From assembly GCF_052180215.1 (NCBI RefSeq), contig NZ_CP197471.1:654001-718000 (forward strand): a DNA stretch of 64,000 nucleotides, in the 5' to 3' direction. The notes beneath the pieces are model-generated. The model was not told where the DNA came from, did not search any database, and saw nothing but the letters and a program-made list of their open reading frames with translations. The position numbers and the translations under genes were made by a program. Shown piece after piece: positions 44,349 to 52,186 of the stretch; position 1 is the first letter of the stretch, and each line of letters begins with the position of its first letter. The stretch comes from Pseudoneobacillus sp052180215 (GTDB lineage Bacteria; Bacillota; Bacilli; Bacillales; Cytobacillaceae).

Positions 44349-44441
44349 TTATCAACCGCTTTTGAAGATTTATCAACCGCAAATGGATATTTATCAACCG
44401 CAATCCACCATTTATCAACTGAATTTCAAGTTTATCAACTT
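44349..44441 (+). repeat. Family B array, copy 2
   Basis: TTATCAAC motifs start at 44349, 44370, 44391, 44412 and 44432 (spacing 21, 21, 21, 20). Spacers match copy 3 closely; the first 34 bases of both, from CGTTTATCAACCG onward, are identical. Confidence 0.9.
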
Positions 44442-44465
44442 CCCCAAAAAAAACGGAAAAAAAGA

Positions 44466-44507
44466 GCCAGGCACCACAGGAGAAAATTTTCAAAAGTGGT
44501 GTCTGGC
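44466..44507. terminator. Terminator of the Rpn-type gene
   Basis: GCCAGGCACCAC pairs with GTGGTGTCTGGC, directly past the stop of the minus-strand gene at 44519 and next to family B copy 2. Confidence 0.8.
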
Positions 44508-44518
44508 ACTTTATTTAG

Positions 44519-45451
44519 TTACAAACTTTCCTTTAGTTTTTCAATTTTTTCTATTGGGATTTTTACATATTTGGCAACAAACTCTATCGGGTGTCCGTCT
44601 CTTAGAAGCTCGATAGCAACTTGCTCTTGACCTTCTTCTCTAAAAATCTTTTCCCATTCACTTAAAGTAGGTGGTAGATTTTTTCGATCTAAATGCCACA
44701 TTTGGCTAACCTCCTTGGATAAGATAATCTCATTTCTTAATTTCTGTGATAATTCTTGTGGAAGTTGTAGTAAATAATCAATGAAGTAAACTAGCGTAGA
44801 TATGTAAACACGTTGTTCTTGTTGAGGAATGTTATTTTTTTGCAAGACTAATCGGATTAATTTGTGTTTAAATCTGTATCTTTTTTCAACATCGTTCTTT
44901 GCTTCGTTAGCATATTTTCCAGCTAAAACGGCAATTGCGAAAGGATTTCTAGATTGTAATAGTTCATCCTCAGAATGATCGATAAATTTATAGATATTAT
45001 ATCGGTATGTTAATACTGTACCATGAGATGAGCGTTGATATACATTAGGGCGGAAATGTTTAGATTCATCCGTTAAAAGGGCAATAGCAACAATATCACG
45101 TTCGTACTTATCGAAAATACGATAATAATATCGAAACATTCTTCTTGAGAAATCTTGGTCACGGCCACCTTGTACCTCAATATGGATAAGGATCCATTTC
45201 TCATCACCGTTCTTTAGAAAAACCTTCACGATTTGATCCGCTACTTGTTTTCCTTTCTTTTCTTGAATAAGCTCTTGAAAAAGTTCTTGTTGTAAAAACT
45301 CAGGTTCTTTGAGGAAATCTATGTCCTCATAGAGATCAGTTGCAAAAAACATGACAAACTCTTCAAAAAGCTCTTGAATAAGTTTTTTCCAAAGTCCATC
45401 ATAATCTATACTATTATACTCCCTTGGCTTCTCCAAAACCAACATCTTCAT
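44519..45451 (-). CDS. Rpn-family PD-(D/E)XK nuclease-like protein
   Basis: 310 residues resembling the Rpn/recombination-promoting nuclease (old PDDEXK transposase-like) group. The fold core is suggested by DLYEDIDFLKEPEFLQ near residue 38 and by KWILIHIEVQGGRDQDFSRRMFRYYYRIFDKY near 82-113, in which D and the E-x-Q of HIEVQG are the expected catalytic residues. The C-terminal part, EEGQEQVAIELLRDG with IPIEKIEKLKESL, is the short repeat end typical of the group. ATG at 45451 follows AAGG; TTG at 45478 is an alternative. Family B arrays flank the gene on both sides. Such proteins are linked to RecA-independent recombination and vary rapidly in length. Confidence 0.78.
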   Translation of the reverse strand: MKMLVLEKPREYNSIDYDGLWKKLIQELFEEFVMFFATDLYEDIDFLKEPEFLQQELFQELIQEKKGKQVADQIVKVFLKNGDEKWILIHIEVQGGRDQDFSRRMFRYYYRIFDKYERDIVAIALLTDESKHFRPNVYQRSSHGTVLTYRYNIYKFIDHSEDELLQSRNPFAIAVLAGKYANEAKNDVEKRYRFKHKLIRLVLQKNNIPQQEQRVYISTLVYFIDYLLQLPQELSQKLRNEIILSKEVSQMWHLDRKNLPPTLSEWEKIFREEGQEQVAIELLRDGHPIEFVAKYVKIPIEKIEKLKESL

Positions 45452-45682
45452 CACCACATCCTTATGTGTACTATTCAACTTATTATACCATTATAGGAAC
45501 ATTTGTTCTATTTTATTTTGTTAATATTGGCAGTTTTTTTAATTTAGAAGAAAAGGGGCACAATATATGTAGGTCCTTTTATTTAAAAAAACTTGAATTA
45601 GAAATTAATTCTAATAATCTCCTTTTATCCCCTACAGACGAGTAAGATGATTTAGAAATAAACTAGGTCGACTCTATAAAAA

Positions 45683-45729
45683 AGTGTCATTTCTGCAAAA
45701 AGACTTTTGTCTAATTGTTAAATGACACT
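45683..45729. other. Hairpin in the gap upstream of the Rpn-type gene
   Basis: AGTGTCATTT pairs exactly with AAATGACACT over 27 bases. It could be a weak terminator or the relic of one; no gene ends close by on the plus strand. Confidence 0.45.
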
Positions 45730-45761
45730 ATTTTAATTTGAGATCCTTCTTCCAAATTCGT

Positions 45762-45856
45762 TTATCAACCGCTTTTGAAGATTTATCAACCGAAACGGGA
45801 GATTTATCAACCGCAATCCACCACTTATCAACCGAATTACAGGTTTATCAACTTCC
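45762..45856 (+). repeat. Family B array, copy 3
   Basis: TTATCAAC motifs start at 45762, 45783, 45804, 45825 and 45845 (spacing 21, 21, 21, 20), the same last short step as in copy 2. Confidence 0.9.
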
Positions 45857-45878
45857 CAGCCAAAAAACACCTAAAAAA

Positions 45879-45904
45879 AGTGCCAGACACTGCTGCCTGG
45901 CACT
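45879..45904. terminator. Terminator of the S41 peptidase gene
   Basis: AGTGCCAG pairs with CTGGCACT over ten bases, just before the minus-strand stop codon at 45918. Like copy 2, a family B array is followed at once by a GCCAG-type terminator. Confidence 0.8.
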
Positions 45905-45917
45905 TACAATCTATCTA

Positions 45918-46904
45918 TCAAGAATTCAACGCACTATCCACTTCATCTACTAAAAACTTATATCCAAATTGATCCTGATACTTCTCTTTTACATGTTGCA
46001 ACGCTTCCCGGTAAGCATAATCAAAAGCTTCCTCTCCCGTTAGCTTTACATTAGGTTCGACCCCAGTTCCTTCCCAGTTTGTGTTTGTGATGGGGTTGAT
46101 GGCTCTTCCGGTTGGTATGAAGACATGGTAATGATTGCTAAGCTGTCTTACTCCGCCTGGATGTGCACCGCCGCCTGTTACTTCTCCAACGATGGTTGCT
46201 CTTTTTAGATTTTTAAGATTGTAAGTGAATTCTTCTGCTGCGGAGAAGGTATAGTTGCTTGTTAAAACGTAAACGGGTTTGTTGCCATATTTTTTTCCTG
46301 GTACATAAGGCAGCGTCCAAGATTGATGAAAAGAATCATCCGGACGATAATAAAAATTATTTAAATGCGTTTCATCGTCAAAAAGGTAGCTTGAAATAAG
46401 AGCGATCATGCCAGGGCTTCCACCGCCGTTTTTACGCAAATCAAAAATAAGCGCTTCAGTGTTGGTAATAAAGTTCATGGCGTTAATGGCTGTTTCGCCA
46501 CCTACCTGTGGATCCTCAAAACCTCTAAGATCGATATAGCCGATATTTCCACTTAATCGTTCTACCTTATGAAAACCATAATTATTTGTTTTTGCTTTTC
46601 GTTGATATTCCGCAAAATATTCTTCCTCACTCTTTTCAGCCTCAGCAGAAGTCAGCTCAGGGTTAAATCTCACTCTTATATGCTTATCTAAGGTGACACT
46701 TTGTAAATCCTTCGTTAAAGCAGCTGCAAAGTCAGTTGAATCTTCCAATCTATCATATTCGCCCTTTTGTAACTTATTAATTAATAAGTCACTCACTTCA
46801 ATGGCTTTCTCTGGAAAAATATAATCACTATTCATATGCTCTACAATTTTGTGAATGATTTCTTTTTGGATTTCCTTCGTTACTAATTGGTTTTGAGCTA
46901 TCAT
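45918..46904 (-). CDS. S41 family (C-terminal processing-like) peptidase
   Basis: 328 residues. No signal peptide and no PDZ domain are evident; the N-terminal 100 residues resemble the tail-specific protease helper domain (VTKEIQKEIIHKIVEHMNSDYIF). The catalytic core has IGYIDLRGFEDPQ, ALIFDLRKNGGGSPGMIALISSYLF in pieces, the nucleophile serine in TSNYTFSAAEEFTYNL, and GEVTGGGAHPGG. ATG at 46904 follows AAAGGAG. It starts 13 bases after the MFS gene stop, so the pair forms an operon. Confidence 0.88.
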   Translation of the reverse strand: MIAQNQLVTKEIQKEIIHKIVEHMNSDYIFPEKAIEVSDLLINKLQKGEYDRLEDSTDFAAALTKDLQSVTLDKHIRVRFNPELTSAEAEKSEEEYFAEYQRKAKTNNYGFHKVERLSGNIGYIDLRGFEDPQVGGETAINAMNFITNTEALIFDLRKNGGGSPGMIALISSYLFDDETHLNNFYYRPDDSFHQSWTLPYVPGKKYGNKPVYVLTSNYTFSAAEEFTYNLKNLKRATIVGEVTGGGAHPGGVRQLSNHYHVFIPTGRAINPITNTNWEGTGVEPNVKLTGEEAFDYAYREALQHVKEKYQDQFGYKFLVDEVDSALNS

Positions 46905-46917
46905 GTAAAACACTCCT

Positions 46918-48156
46918 TTAAATGGTTTTATAGTGTAATAGTTCTTTTTCATCTAATGAATTGATTTTTCGAAGACTTGGCAGGAAGAAGGCCATGGATG
47001 AAGTAAAAATCATCAATATTCCAATCAACGTAAAAAGCACCGGAATTCCCCACCATTCTGCTATTGCCCCACCGCTTACCGCTCCTAGAGGAGTCGCGAT
47101 GGTAGTCAGGAGAATTCGAACGCTGAACACTCTTGCTAGTAAATGTCCTGGAACATTTTTTTGATAAAGAGTGGTGTTGTTCACGGTCATCACTGGCATA
47201 CAAAATCCAGAAACAATGATGCATAGAGCCGCAAGAGTGAAGGAGGGTACCCAACCGAGTGTCATTGAAAATAATCCGTCCACGATGACAGAACCAAGTA
47301 TAACTGTGCGTAGATGTTTAGGATTGGTTTTTTTAAAACCAACCCATAATGTTCCTAAAATCATGCCTAGCCCTAACGATGATTCAAAAAGTCCGAATTG
47401 AAAGGTTGAACCGCCAATAACTTCTGTGATATAGGGCAGGAACATCGGAAAGAAGGCACCTTTACAAAAATTAAGAATCACTAGCAATAAGGCTAACCAT
47501 AATAAAAACGTATGCTCTTTGTAGATGGAAGTGCCCTCTTTAAATCGGGTTGCCCAGCTTTCTTGCTCCCTTTTTTGAGAATGGGAGGAAGATGTAGCAA
47601 ATAGTAGTAGAGTTCCTGCCATACTCAATAAACAGACTAAACTTATCAAAATCACTTTTACCCCAAACGAATAGAGCAGTACTCCGCTTAAGGCAGGTCC
47701 TACTAGCATCATCAGTTGACCTGTGCTATCCATGATAGAGTTTCCTTTTAAAAGTCTTTCTTTTGGCAAAAGTTGCGAGATATAGGCCAAACAAGATGGT
47801 TGGTACAAGGGGACGGTTAATCCCGTAATCCCTAACACGACCACCAGATGCCATATTTCAAGCTTCCCTAAGGAATACATAAGTAAAGGGAATAGGAATA
47901 CAATGGCCCCTGACCATTCCGAAAAAATCATCACTTTTTTTCGGTCCCATTTATCTAAATAGGGACCAAACCATAATAAGCTTGTTGACCTGGATACAAA
48001 AAAGACAACCATAATACTGCCCATCGCCAACTTAGAACCAGTCATATCATAGACAAGAAATGCAATGGAAAAGGCTGAAAATGTGTTCCCTAAGCTCGAT
48101 ATAGCATGACCTAGCCAAACGATAAAAAAGGAACGATTTTTTAATAAGTCAAGCAT
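46918..48156 (-). CDS. MFS efflux transporter
   Basis: 412 residues with 12 hydrophobic helices. SLGNTFSAFSIAFLVYDMTGS in helix 1 and the FGPYLDKWDRKKVMIFSEW loop (motif A region) resemble the MFS efflux group of macrolide- and multidrug-type exporters in Bacillaceae. ATG at 48156 follows AAAGGAGG. An 18-bp palindrome lies 21 bases upstream, and an ArsR-type regulator is encoded divergently, so expression is probably repressed by that regulator. It forms an operon with the S41 peptidase gene. Exported compound unknown. Confidence 0.88.
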   Translation of the reverse strand: MLDLLKNRSFFIVWLGHAISSLGNTFSAFSIAFLVYDMTGSKLAMGSIMVVFFVSRSTSLLWFGPYLDKWDRKKVMIFSEWSGAIVFLFPLLMYSLGKLEIWHLVVVLGITGLTVPLYQPSCLAYISQLLPKERLLKGNSIMDSTGQLMMLVGPALSGVLLYSFGVKVILISLVCLLSMAGTLLLFATSSSHSQKREQESWATRFKEGTSIYKEHTFLLWLALLLVILNFCKGAFFPMFLPYITEVIGGSTFQFGLFESSLGLGMILGTLWVGFKKTNPKHLRTVILGSVIVDGLFSMTLGWVPSFTLAALCIIVSGFCMPVMTVNNTTLYQKNVPGHLLARVFSVRILLTTIATPLGAVSGGAIAEWWGIPVLFTLIGILMIFTSSMAFFLPSLRKINSLDEKELLHYKTI

Positions 48157-48177
48157 ATCAACCCTCCTTTTGTTAGG

Positions 48178-48195
48178 GTTCAAAAATTTTTGAAC
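48178..48195. promoter_or_regulatory. Operator palindrome between MFS and ArsR genes
   Basis: GTTCAAAAATTTTTGAAC is a perfect 18-bp palindrome; a weaker GAAC-GTTC pair follows at 48192-48208. ArsR-family regulators bind such AT-rich inverted repeats. Confidence 0.7.
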
Positions 48196-48272
48196 TTGAA
48201 ATTAGTTCTATTATATTTTATATTCAGAATAAGTCAATTATTTTTTTCCAAATAAAGGGGATTGTAACCGTT

Positions 48273-49193
48273 ATGACCTATCAAACAGAAATCGATTTTC
48301 ATCCTCTCTACGAATTAGCCTTGAGTATGATGGTTTTTACTCATAAAAAATCTAATTATGATCTAGATAGACAGTGGTTTGAAACGATGGAATCAAAAGT
48401 AAGCTCCTCTTTTAAGGAAAAGATTCAGAATGAGGAACAGCTGGAATATTTAGGTTATGTCATGATCTTGATGTGGAAGTGTCCGAATAAGAATTCTTTA
48501 TCGGAGTTTTTAGAGTGGTTTCATCAATCTTCCGTGGGAGAAATGTATGAAATGCTATACCCTTATTTTGGGGAAGAGCACCCGAAGGATCTCGTAGCTT
48601 TTCGTGAGTTCTATACGGAAATACTAACTAGTTGGAATGAAGCTTACTCAATGGATGATGAGATCATTAAGATGTTAGCCGATCGGGTACCTATTTTAAA
48701 AGAAGAGGCAAAAACCATGGATCCAATCGATTTCGTTGAAAGATGCACAAATGGTATTCGCGTATATCCGATGGAGGATTTGCATCATGTCATATTAGTG
48801 CCCGCTTATCATGTGGCACCTCTCAATCAATTCCATGATCTGAAACATACCTTATTTGTCCATATTGCCGTTGATCCTCCAAGCGAGAGTGCTACCATTC
48901 CATCTATTAGTTTTATGCGAAAAACGAAAGCACTAGCGGACGCGAAACGATTACGAATATTACAATATCTATCAACCTCGGAGCCGAAAACCTTTACGGA
49001 GATTGGTAAAGAGATGAAGCTTTCCAAAAGTAATCTTCACTATCATTTAACTTTGTTGCGAACAGCCGGACTAGTTCGGATAACCAACTATAAATTTAAA
49101 GAACCGGACAAGTACGAAACTCGTCCACTAGGATTTTCCGCACTTAAAGAGGACATTGAAAGCTATGTTTTTGAAAATAGAGTAAAGTTTTAA
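48273..49193 (+). CDS. ArsR-family transcriptional regulator with large N-terminal domain
   Basis: 306 residues. The C-terminal part (about 215-300) is a winged helix of the ArsR type: KALADAKRLRILQYLSTSEP, then TEIGKEMKLSKSNLHYHLTLLRTAGLV. The first 200 residues are an unassigned helical domain (DUF5937-like) that probably senses the ligand; no metal-binding cysteine cluster is present, so metal sensing is unlikely. Divergent from the MFS-peptidase operon with a perfect palindrome between, which suggests direct control of that operon and itself. Confidence 0.85.
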   Translation: MTYQTEIDFHPLYELALSMMVFTHKKSNYDLDRQWFETMESKVSSSFKEKIQNEEQLEYLGYVMILMWKCPNKNSLSEFLEWFHQSSVGEMYEMLYPYFGEEHPKDLVAFREFYTEILTSWNEAYSMDDEIIKMLADRVPILKEEAKTMDPIDFVERCTNGIRVYPMEDLHHVILVPAYHVAPLNQFHDLKHTLFVHIAVDPPSESATIPSISFMRKTKALADAKRLRILQYLSTSEPKTFTEIGKEMKLSKSNLHYHLTLLRTAGLVRITNYKFKEPDKYETRPLGFSALKEDIESYVFENRVKF

Positions 49194-49267
49194 AAGGTGC
49201 TAATAATCGCCCCATACCTAAACCGTTTCGGGCCTGGTTGACTATTTTCGATTGTTGTTCAAGGTGA

Positions 49268-49752
49268 GTTTTGTCCATCACCGAGTAGATGATGGACATT
49301 TGAGTAAAAAGAAGAAACGTTTTGTCCATCACCGAGTAGATGATGGACATTTAGAGTAAAAAGGAGAATCGTTTTGTCCATCACCGAATTAATGATGGAC
49401 ATTTAGAGTAAAAAGGAGAATCGTTTTGTCCATCACTGAGTTAATGATGGACATTTAGAGTAAGAAGGAGAATCGTTTTGTCCATCACCGAGTTGATGAT
49501 GGACATTTAGAGTAAAAAGGAGAATCGTTTTGTCCATCACCGAATTAATGATGGACATTTAGAGTAAAAAGGAGAATCGTTTTGTCCATCACTGAGTTAA
49601 TGATGGACATTTAGAGTAAAAAGGAGAATCGTTTTGTCCATCACCGAGTTGATGATGGACATTTAGAGTAAGAAGGAGAATCGTTTTGTCCATCATCGAG
49701 TTAATGATGGACATTTTGAGTAAGAAGGAAAGTAGAATTGTCCATCATTGTC
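49268..49752 (+). repeat. Family C array: nine 52-bp hairpin units
   Basis: Units start at 49268, 49319, 49371, 49424, 49476, 49528, 49580, 49632 and 49684, with a partial tenth near 49736; the step is 52 in most cases. Each unit carries TTTGTCCATCA-N9-TGATGGACATT (9-bp arms) and a conserved AGAGTAAAAAGGAGAATCG linker. Arms and linkers are almost identical throughout; only the loop varies. It occupies most of the 728-base gap between the ArsR and acetyltransferase genes. Confidence 0.95.
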
Positions 49753-49921
49753 TTTTGGTATTTTTTAAAAGCAAAAAATTACAGATGGGTTTAATAGAAT
49801 ATTATTTACACCCTTCATTAAATATTGAAATTTCAGTTGTTCGGCGAAAAATTGCCCCATAAACAGGGGAATTTTTCAAAATGTCGTATTTATAAGTAAC
49901 ACATCACAGAGGAGTAATAAT

Positions 49922-50467
49922 ATGAACACGATTTTTGAAAGCTTTCCCGTACTTGAAACAGAGCGTTTTTATCTGCGAAAAATTGAATTATCGGATGCGG
50001 ACGATCTATTTCACTATTTTTCAAAGGATGAAGTGACAAAATACTATAATCTTGATACATTTACTTCCATTGAACAAGCTGAGGATTTAATCCAGCGGTT
50101 TGAACAAAGATTTCAAGAACAGAAGGCGATTCGTTGGGGGATTGCCCTTAAAGAAACCAATCAGTTAATCGGCTCCTGTGGCTATCATAAATTGGAGCCG
50201 GAGCATTTTAAGGCGGAAATTGGTTATGAGATAACGCCCGAACATTGGAGAAAGGGTGTTATGACCGAGGTTCTACAAACTATTCTTCCCTTTGGTTTTG
50301 AAAAAATGGGACTCAACCGTATTGAGGCCATTTATAATCCTGAAAATGAAGCCTCTCGCAAGGTTCTAGCTAAACTAGGATTTAAAGATGAAGGGATTTT
50401 ATATCAACGATACTTTGAAAAAGGGAAATTCGTGGATTCGGCAGTAGCAGCGTTATTGAAAAAATGA
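49922..50467 (+). CDS. GNAT family N-acetyltransferase, RimJ/RimL type
   Basis: 181 residues. ETERFYLRKIELSDADDLFHYFS at the start and GYEITPEHWRKGVMTEVLQTIL (acetyl-CoA loop), NRIEAIYNPENEASRKVLAKLGF and a GILYQRYFEKGKFVDSAV end are classic for the group that acetylates ribosomal proteins or small amines. ATG at 49922 follows GAGGAG. Single gene with a strong terminator. Confidence 0.93.
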   Translation: MNTIFESFPVLETERFYLRKIELSDADDLFHYFSKDEVTKYYNLDTFTSIEQAEDLIQRFEQRFQEQKAIRWGIALKETNQLIGSCGYHKLEPEHFKAEIGYEITPEHWRKGVMTEVLQTILPFGFEKMGLNRIEAIYNPENEASRKVLAKLGFKDEGILYQRYFEKGKFVDSAVAALLKK

Positions 50468-50471
50468 AACA

Positions 50472-50518
50472 AGGGGGCGGTTCTCGTGCTTCAAATGAAG
50501 CATAAGAACCGCCCCTTT
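50472..50518. terminator. Bidirectional terminator
   Basis: GGGGCGGTTCT and AGAACCGCCCC form the base and GCTTC/GAAGC the top of a long stem, between convergent genes. Confidence 0.9.
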
Positions 50519-50548
50519 GCTTTCAAGCAGGACAGCTGTCCCCTTCTC

Positions 50549-51187
50549 TTATCCTTTCAGAAGCTCGATAAACTCATCCAGCTTCTCGACAGACGTGAGG
50601 TTTTCATTGCATTTTATACTATCCTGGCAAATGTAGTTGCCTCTTCTTGTATAGGTGCCTTGGACAGCGCCTTTTGTTTCGGACATAAACAGACCAACTT
50701 GAGCATGTCGACTGCAAAGGGTGCATATCCCTTTTTTACTTGCTGGGGTAAAGGAGCCTTCAAGGCCGACGAACCCTTTTGGCTGCAAGGCAATGATGTA
50801 CTTTTTGTTTGTACCTTTATCATTCCAGCCGAGGTAGGTTACTTCTTTTAGGTCTATCTCATCTAGTGAAGGCAGCTTAAGCTTCTTTGCTTTCGGAAAA
50901 AGCTTTTTTAAAGTCTGCTCTGTCACCATCTGAAAAGGAATGACATAAGGTTTTAAGGCAGATAAATATTCTTCTGCTTTTGCATGATCCTCCACCTCGA
51001 TAATCCGGTCTACCAGCAGTTTTTGATCCTCGTTTATAGAATGAAAGAGATTCAGTACCTTATCATATACTGTTGATTTTAGTGCGTTCAGCACCTTCTT
51101 GTCGTTCACGCTTGCATATCCATTTATGAGATGTTTCGTTTGGTTTTTAATAAATTGATACTGATCTACTCTTAAAAATGGTTCCAT
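50549..51187 (-). CDS. EF-G-binding protein of FusB/FusC type
   Basis: 212 residues. An N-terminal helical domain (VDQYQFIKNQTKHLINGY) is followed by the treble-clef zinc finger region KGICTLCSRHAQVGLFMSETKG, with further ligands in YICQDSIKCNENL. FusB-type proteins bind elongation factor G through this domain and free it from ribosomes stalled by fusidic acid. The zinc-site residues are all present, so it may give some fusidic acid tolerance, though chromosomal Bacillus relatives are not all proven to. ATG at 51187 lies nine bases after AGGGTGGG. Confidence 0.88.
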   Translation of the reverse strand: MEPFLRVDQYQFIKNQTKHLINGYASVNDKKVLNALKSTVYDKVLNLFHSINEDQKLLVDRIIEVEDHAKAEEYLSALKPYVIPFQMVTEQTLKKLFPKAKKLKLPSLDEIDLKEVTYLGWNDKGTNKKYIIALQPKGFVGLEGSFTPASKKGICTLCSRHAQVGLFMSETKGAVQGTYTRRGNYICQDSIKCNENLTSVEKLDEFIELLKG

Positions 51188-51279
51188 GATGACCATCCCA
51201 CCCTTCGTACTCTATTACTATAAACGTTCATTTGGCATCGGAAAAGGTCGAAATTCATTCTAATCAAACTCGACATAAA

Positions 51280-51304
51280 AAAGCACTGAAAGAATCAGTG
51301 CTTT
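51280..51304. terminator. Terminator of the CD3324-like gene
   Basis: AAAGCACTGA pairs with TCAGTGCTTT over a five-base loop; it overlaps the stop region of the minus-strand gene. Confidence 0.85.
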
Positions 51305-51561
51305 GCATAAACAATTTTTTTAATCGTTTCAGTGGAAAGGAAGTATTCGTCAGCTAAGTATGCAATCGTTCTTCCTTGTTTAAAGGCAGTCCTAATAGAG
51401 GAATTTCGATTTTCAAAAAACCGTCTGCTCCCGGATTTGGCTCCCCATTTACGAGTGGGGTCAGATTTGGGGATATAGATGGTTTCTCCCTGGACATATT
51501 TTTGTATTTCCATAATTAATTCTTCTGGTAAAACGGCATTCGCTTTCAAGTATTTCATCAT
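51295..51561 (-). CDS. CD3324-family small helix-turn-helix protein
   Basis: 88 residues. The run AVLPEELIMEIQKYVQGE, IYIPKSDPTRKWGAKSGSR, and a C-terminal helix-turn-helix TIAYLADEYFLSTETIKKIV are typical of the CD3324 family of small proteins in Bacillaceae and clostridia. A DNA-binding role is likely from the last segment but is not proven. Two adjacent ATG codons at 51561 and 51558 can both serve as start after AAGGGG. Confidence 0.85.
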   Translation of the reverse strand: MMKYLKANAVLPEELIMEIQKYVQGETIYIPKSDPTRKWGAKSGSRRFFENRNSSIRTAFKQGRTIAYLADEYFLSTETIKKIVYAKH

Positions 51562-51610
51562 TGCCAGCCCCTTATTTATTTTTTTAGCAAATAAGGTGCA
51601 AAGCCGATTA

Positions 51611-51724
51611 TCAAAATTGGCGATTCAATGAATCAAGATTAAACCCCATGCAAAGGATCGCCTTTCCAATAACAGGCTTTGCATGAGTGAATGAAGACTT
51701 AGGCAATAGGAATTGATATGCCAT
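51611..51724 (-). CDS. Possible 37-residue small protein
   Basis: ATG at 51724 follows a strong AAAGGGGGC ribosome binding site at a spacing of about six. The product begins MAYQFLLPKSSFTHAKPVIG and ends DSLNRQF. I do not recognise it. It contains no membrane helix or known motif. The ribosome binding site is the main support; the frame is short and could be chance. Confidence 0.35.
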   Translation of the reverse strand: MAYQFLLPKSSFTHAKPVIGKAILCMGFNLDSLNRQF

Positions 51725-51938
51725 TTGATAGCCCCCTTTATTTTTCGAAAATTTTCGTTCCCCATCATTATAAAATAACCGTTCAGATTGAGGCAAGGGG
51801 CGATTTTAGTGCTCTAAAAAATGGATCACAAGAACCTTCCCAATTCTCTACCCCCATAAAAAGGAGTGACGTTTCGAATAGGTATTTTTGCATATTATTT
51901 TTTAAAATTCTTTTATCGTACTCAAGGGGTGGGTTCAT

Positions 51939-52139
51939 TTGAAGGAATATGTTGTGAGTTACACATTAGAAAATGAAATAAAACAAGAGCGTTTTGTAAA
52001 AGAGAAAGATGTGAATAAACAAGAAGTGATCCAAGAGGTATTAGCAAAAATTCTTGATCAAAATTCCTTTATCGCTAAAAGTGAACAAGGAGATTACTGG
52101 ATTAATACTTCTTCGATTCGTTACGTACGTGTATTATAA
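51939..52139 (+). CDS. Small protein of unknown function
   Basis: 66 residues starting at TTG 51939 after AAGGGGTGGG. The product, MKEYVVSYTLENEIKQERF at its start and DYWINTSSIRYVRVL at its end, looks like a small beta-alpha-beta protein that presents its C-terminal strand; similar uncharacterised small proteins occur in Bacillus. It lies 47 bases upstream of the penicillin-binding protein gene and may be co-transcribed with it. Function unknown. Confidence 0.65.
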   Translation: MKEYVVSYTLENEIKQERFVKEKDVNKQEVIQEVLAKILDQNSFIAKSEQGDYWINTSSIRYVRVL

Positions 52140-52186
52140 AAAACTTACTTTTGCATCATGTATCTTCAACATAGGAGAGAACATTT

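Noticed and set aside
44519..45451. Active transposase
   Set aside because: The gene resembles Rpn-type nucleases once called transposases, but no terminal inverted repeats or target duplication could be found around it; only family B copies flank it.
45424..45645. Plus-strand frame of 73 codons upstream of the Rpn-type gene
   Set aside because: No ribosome binding site, overlaps the start of the minus-strand gene, and composition looks random.
45738..45953. Coding reading of family B (LST heptads, or YQP heptads in another frame)
   Set aside because: Because 21 is a multiple of three, every copy gives an open heptad frame such as LSTxxxx, but there is no ribosome binding site or conserved start, copy 1 changes the spacer by compensating one-base shifts, and step sizes of 20 break the frame.
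49144..49350. Minus-strand frame repeating MSIIYSVMDKT
   Set aside because: It is a by-product of the 52-bp hairpin units; the 52-base step shifts the frame after two units, and no ribosome binding site precedes it.
49268..49752. CRISPR array
   Set aside because: Repeats are evenly spaced, but the parts between the hairpin arms are conserved from unit to unit, there are no variable spacers of 30-40 bases, and no cas gene is in the window.
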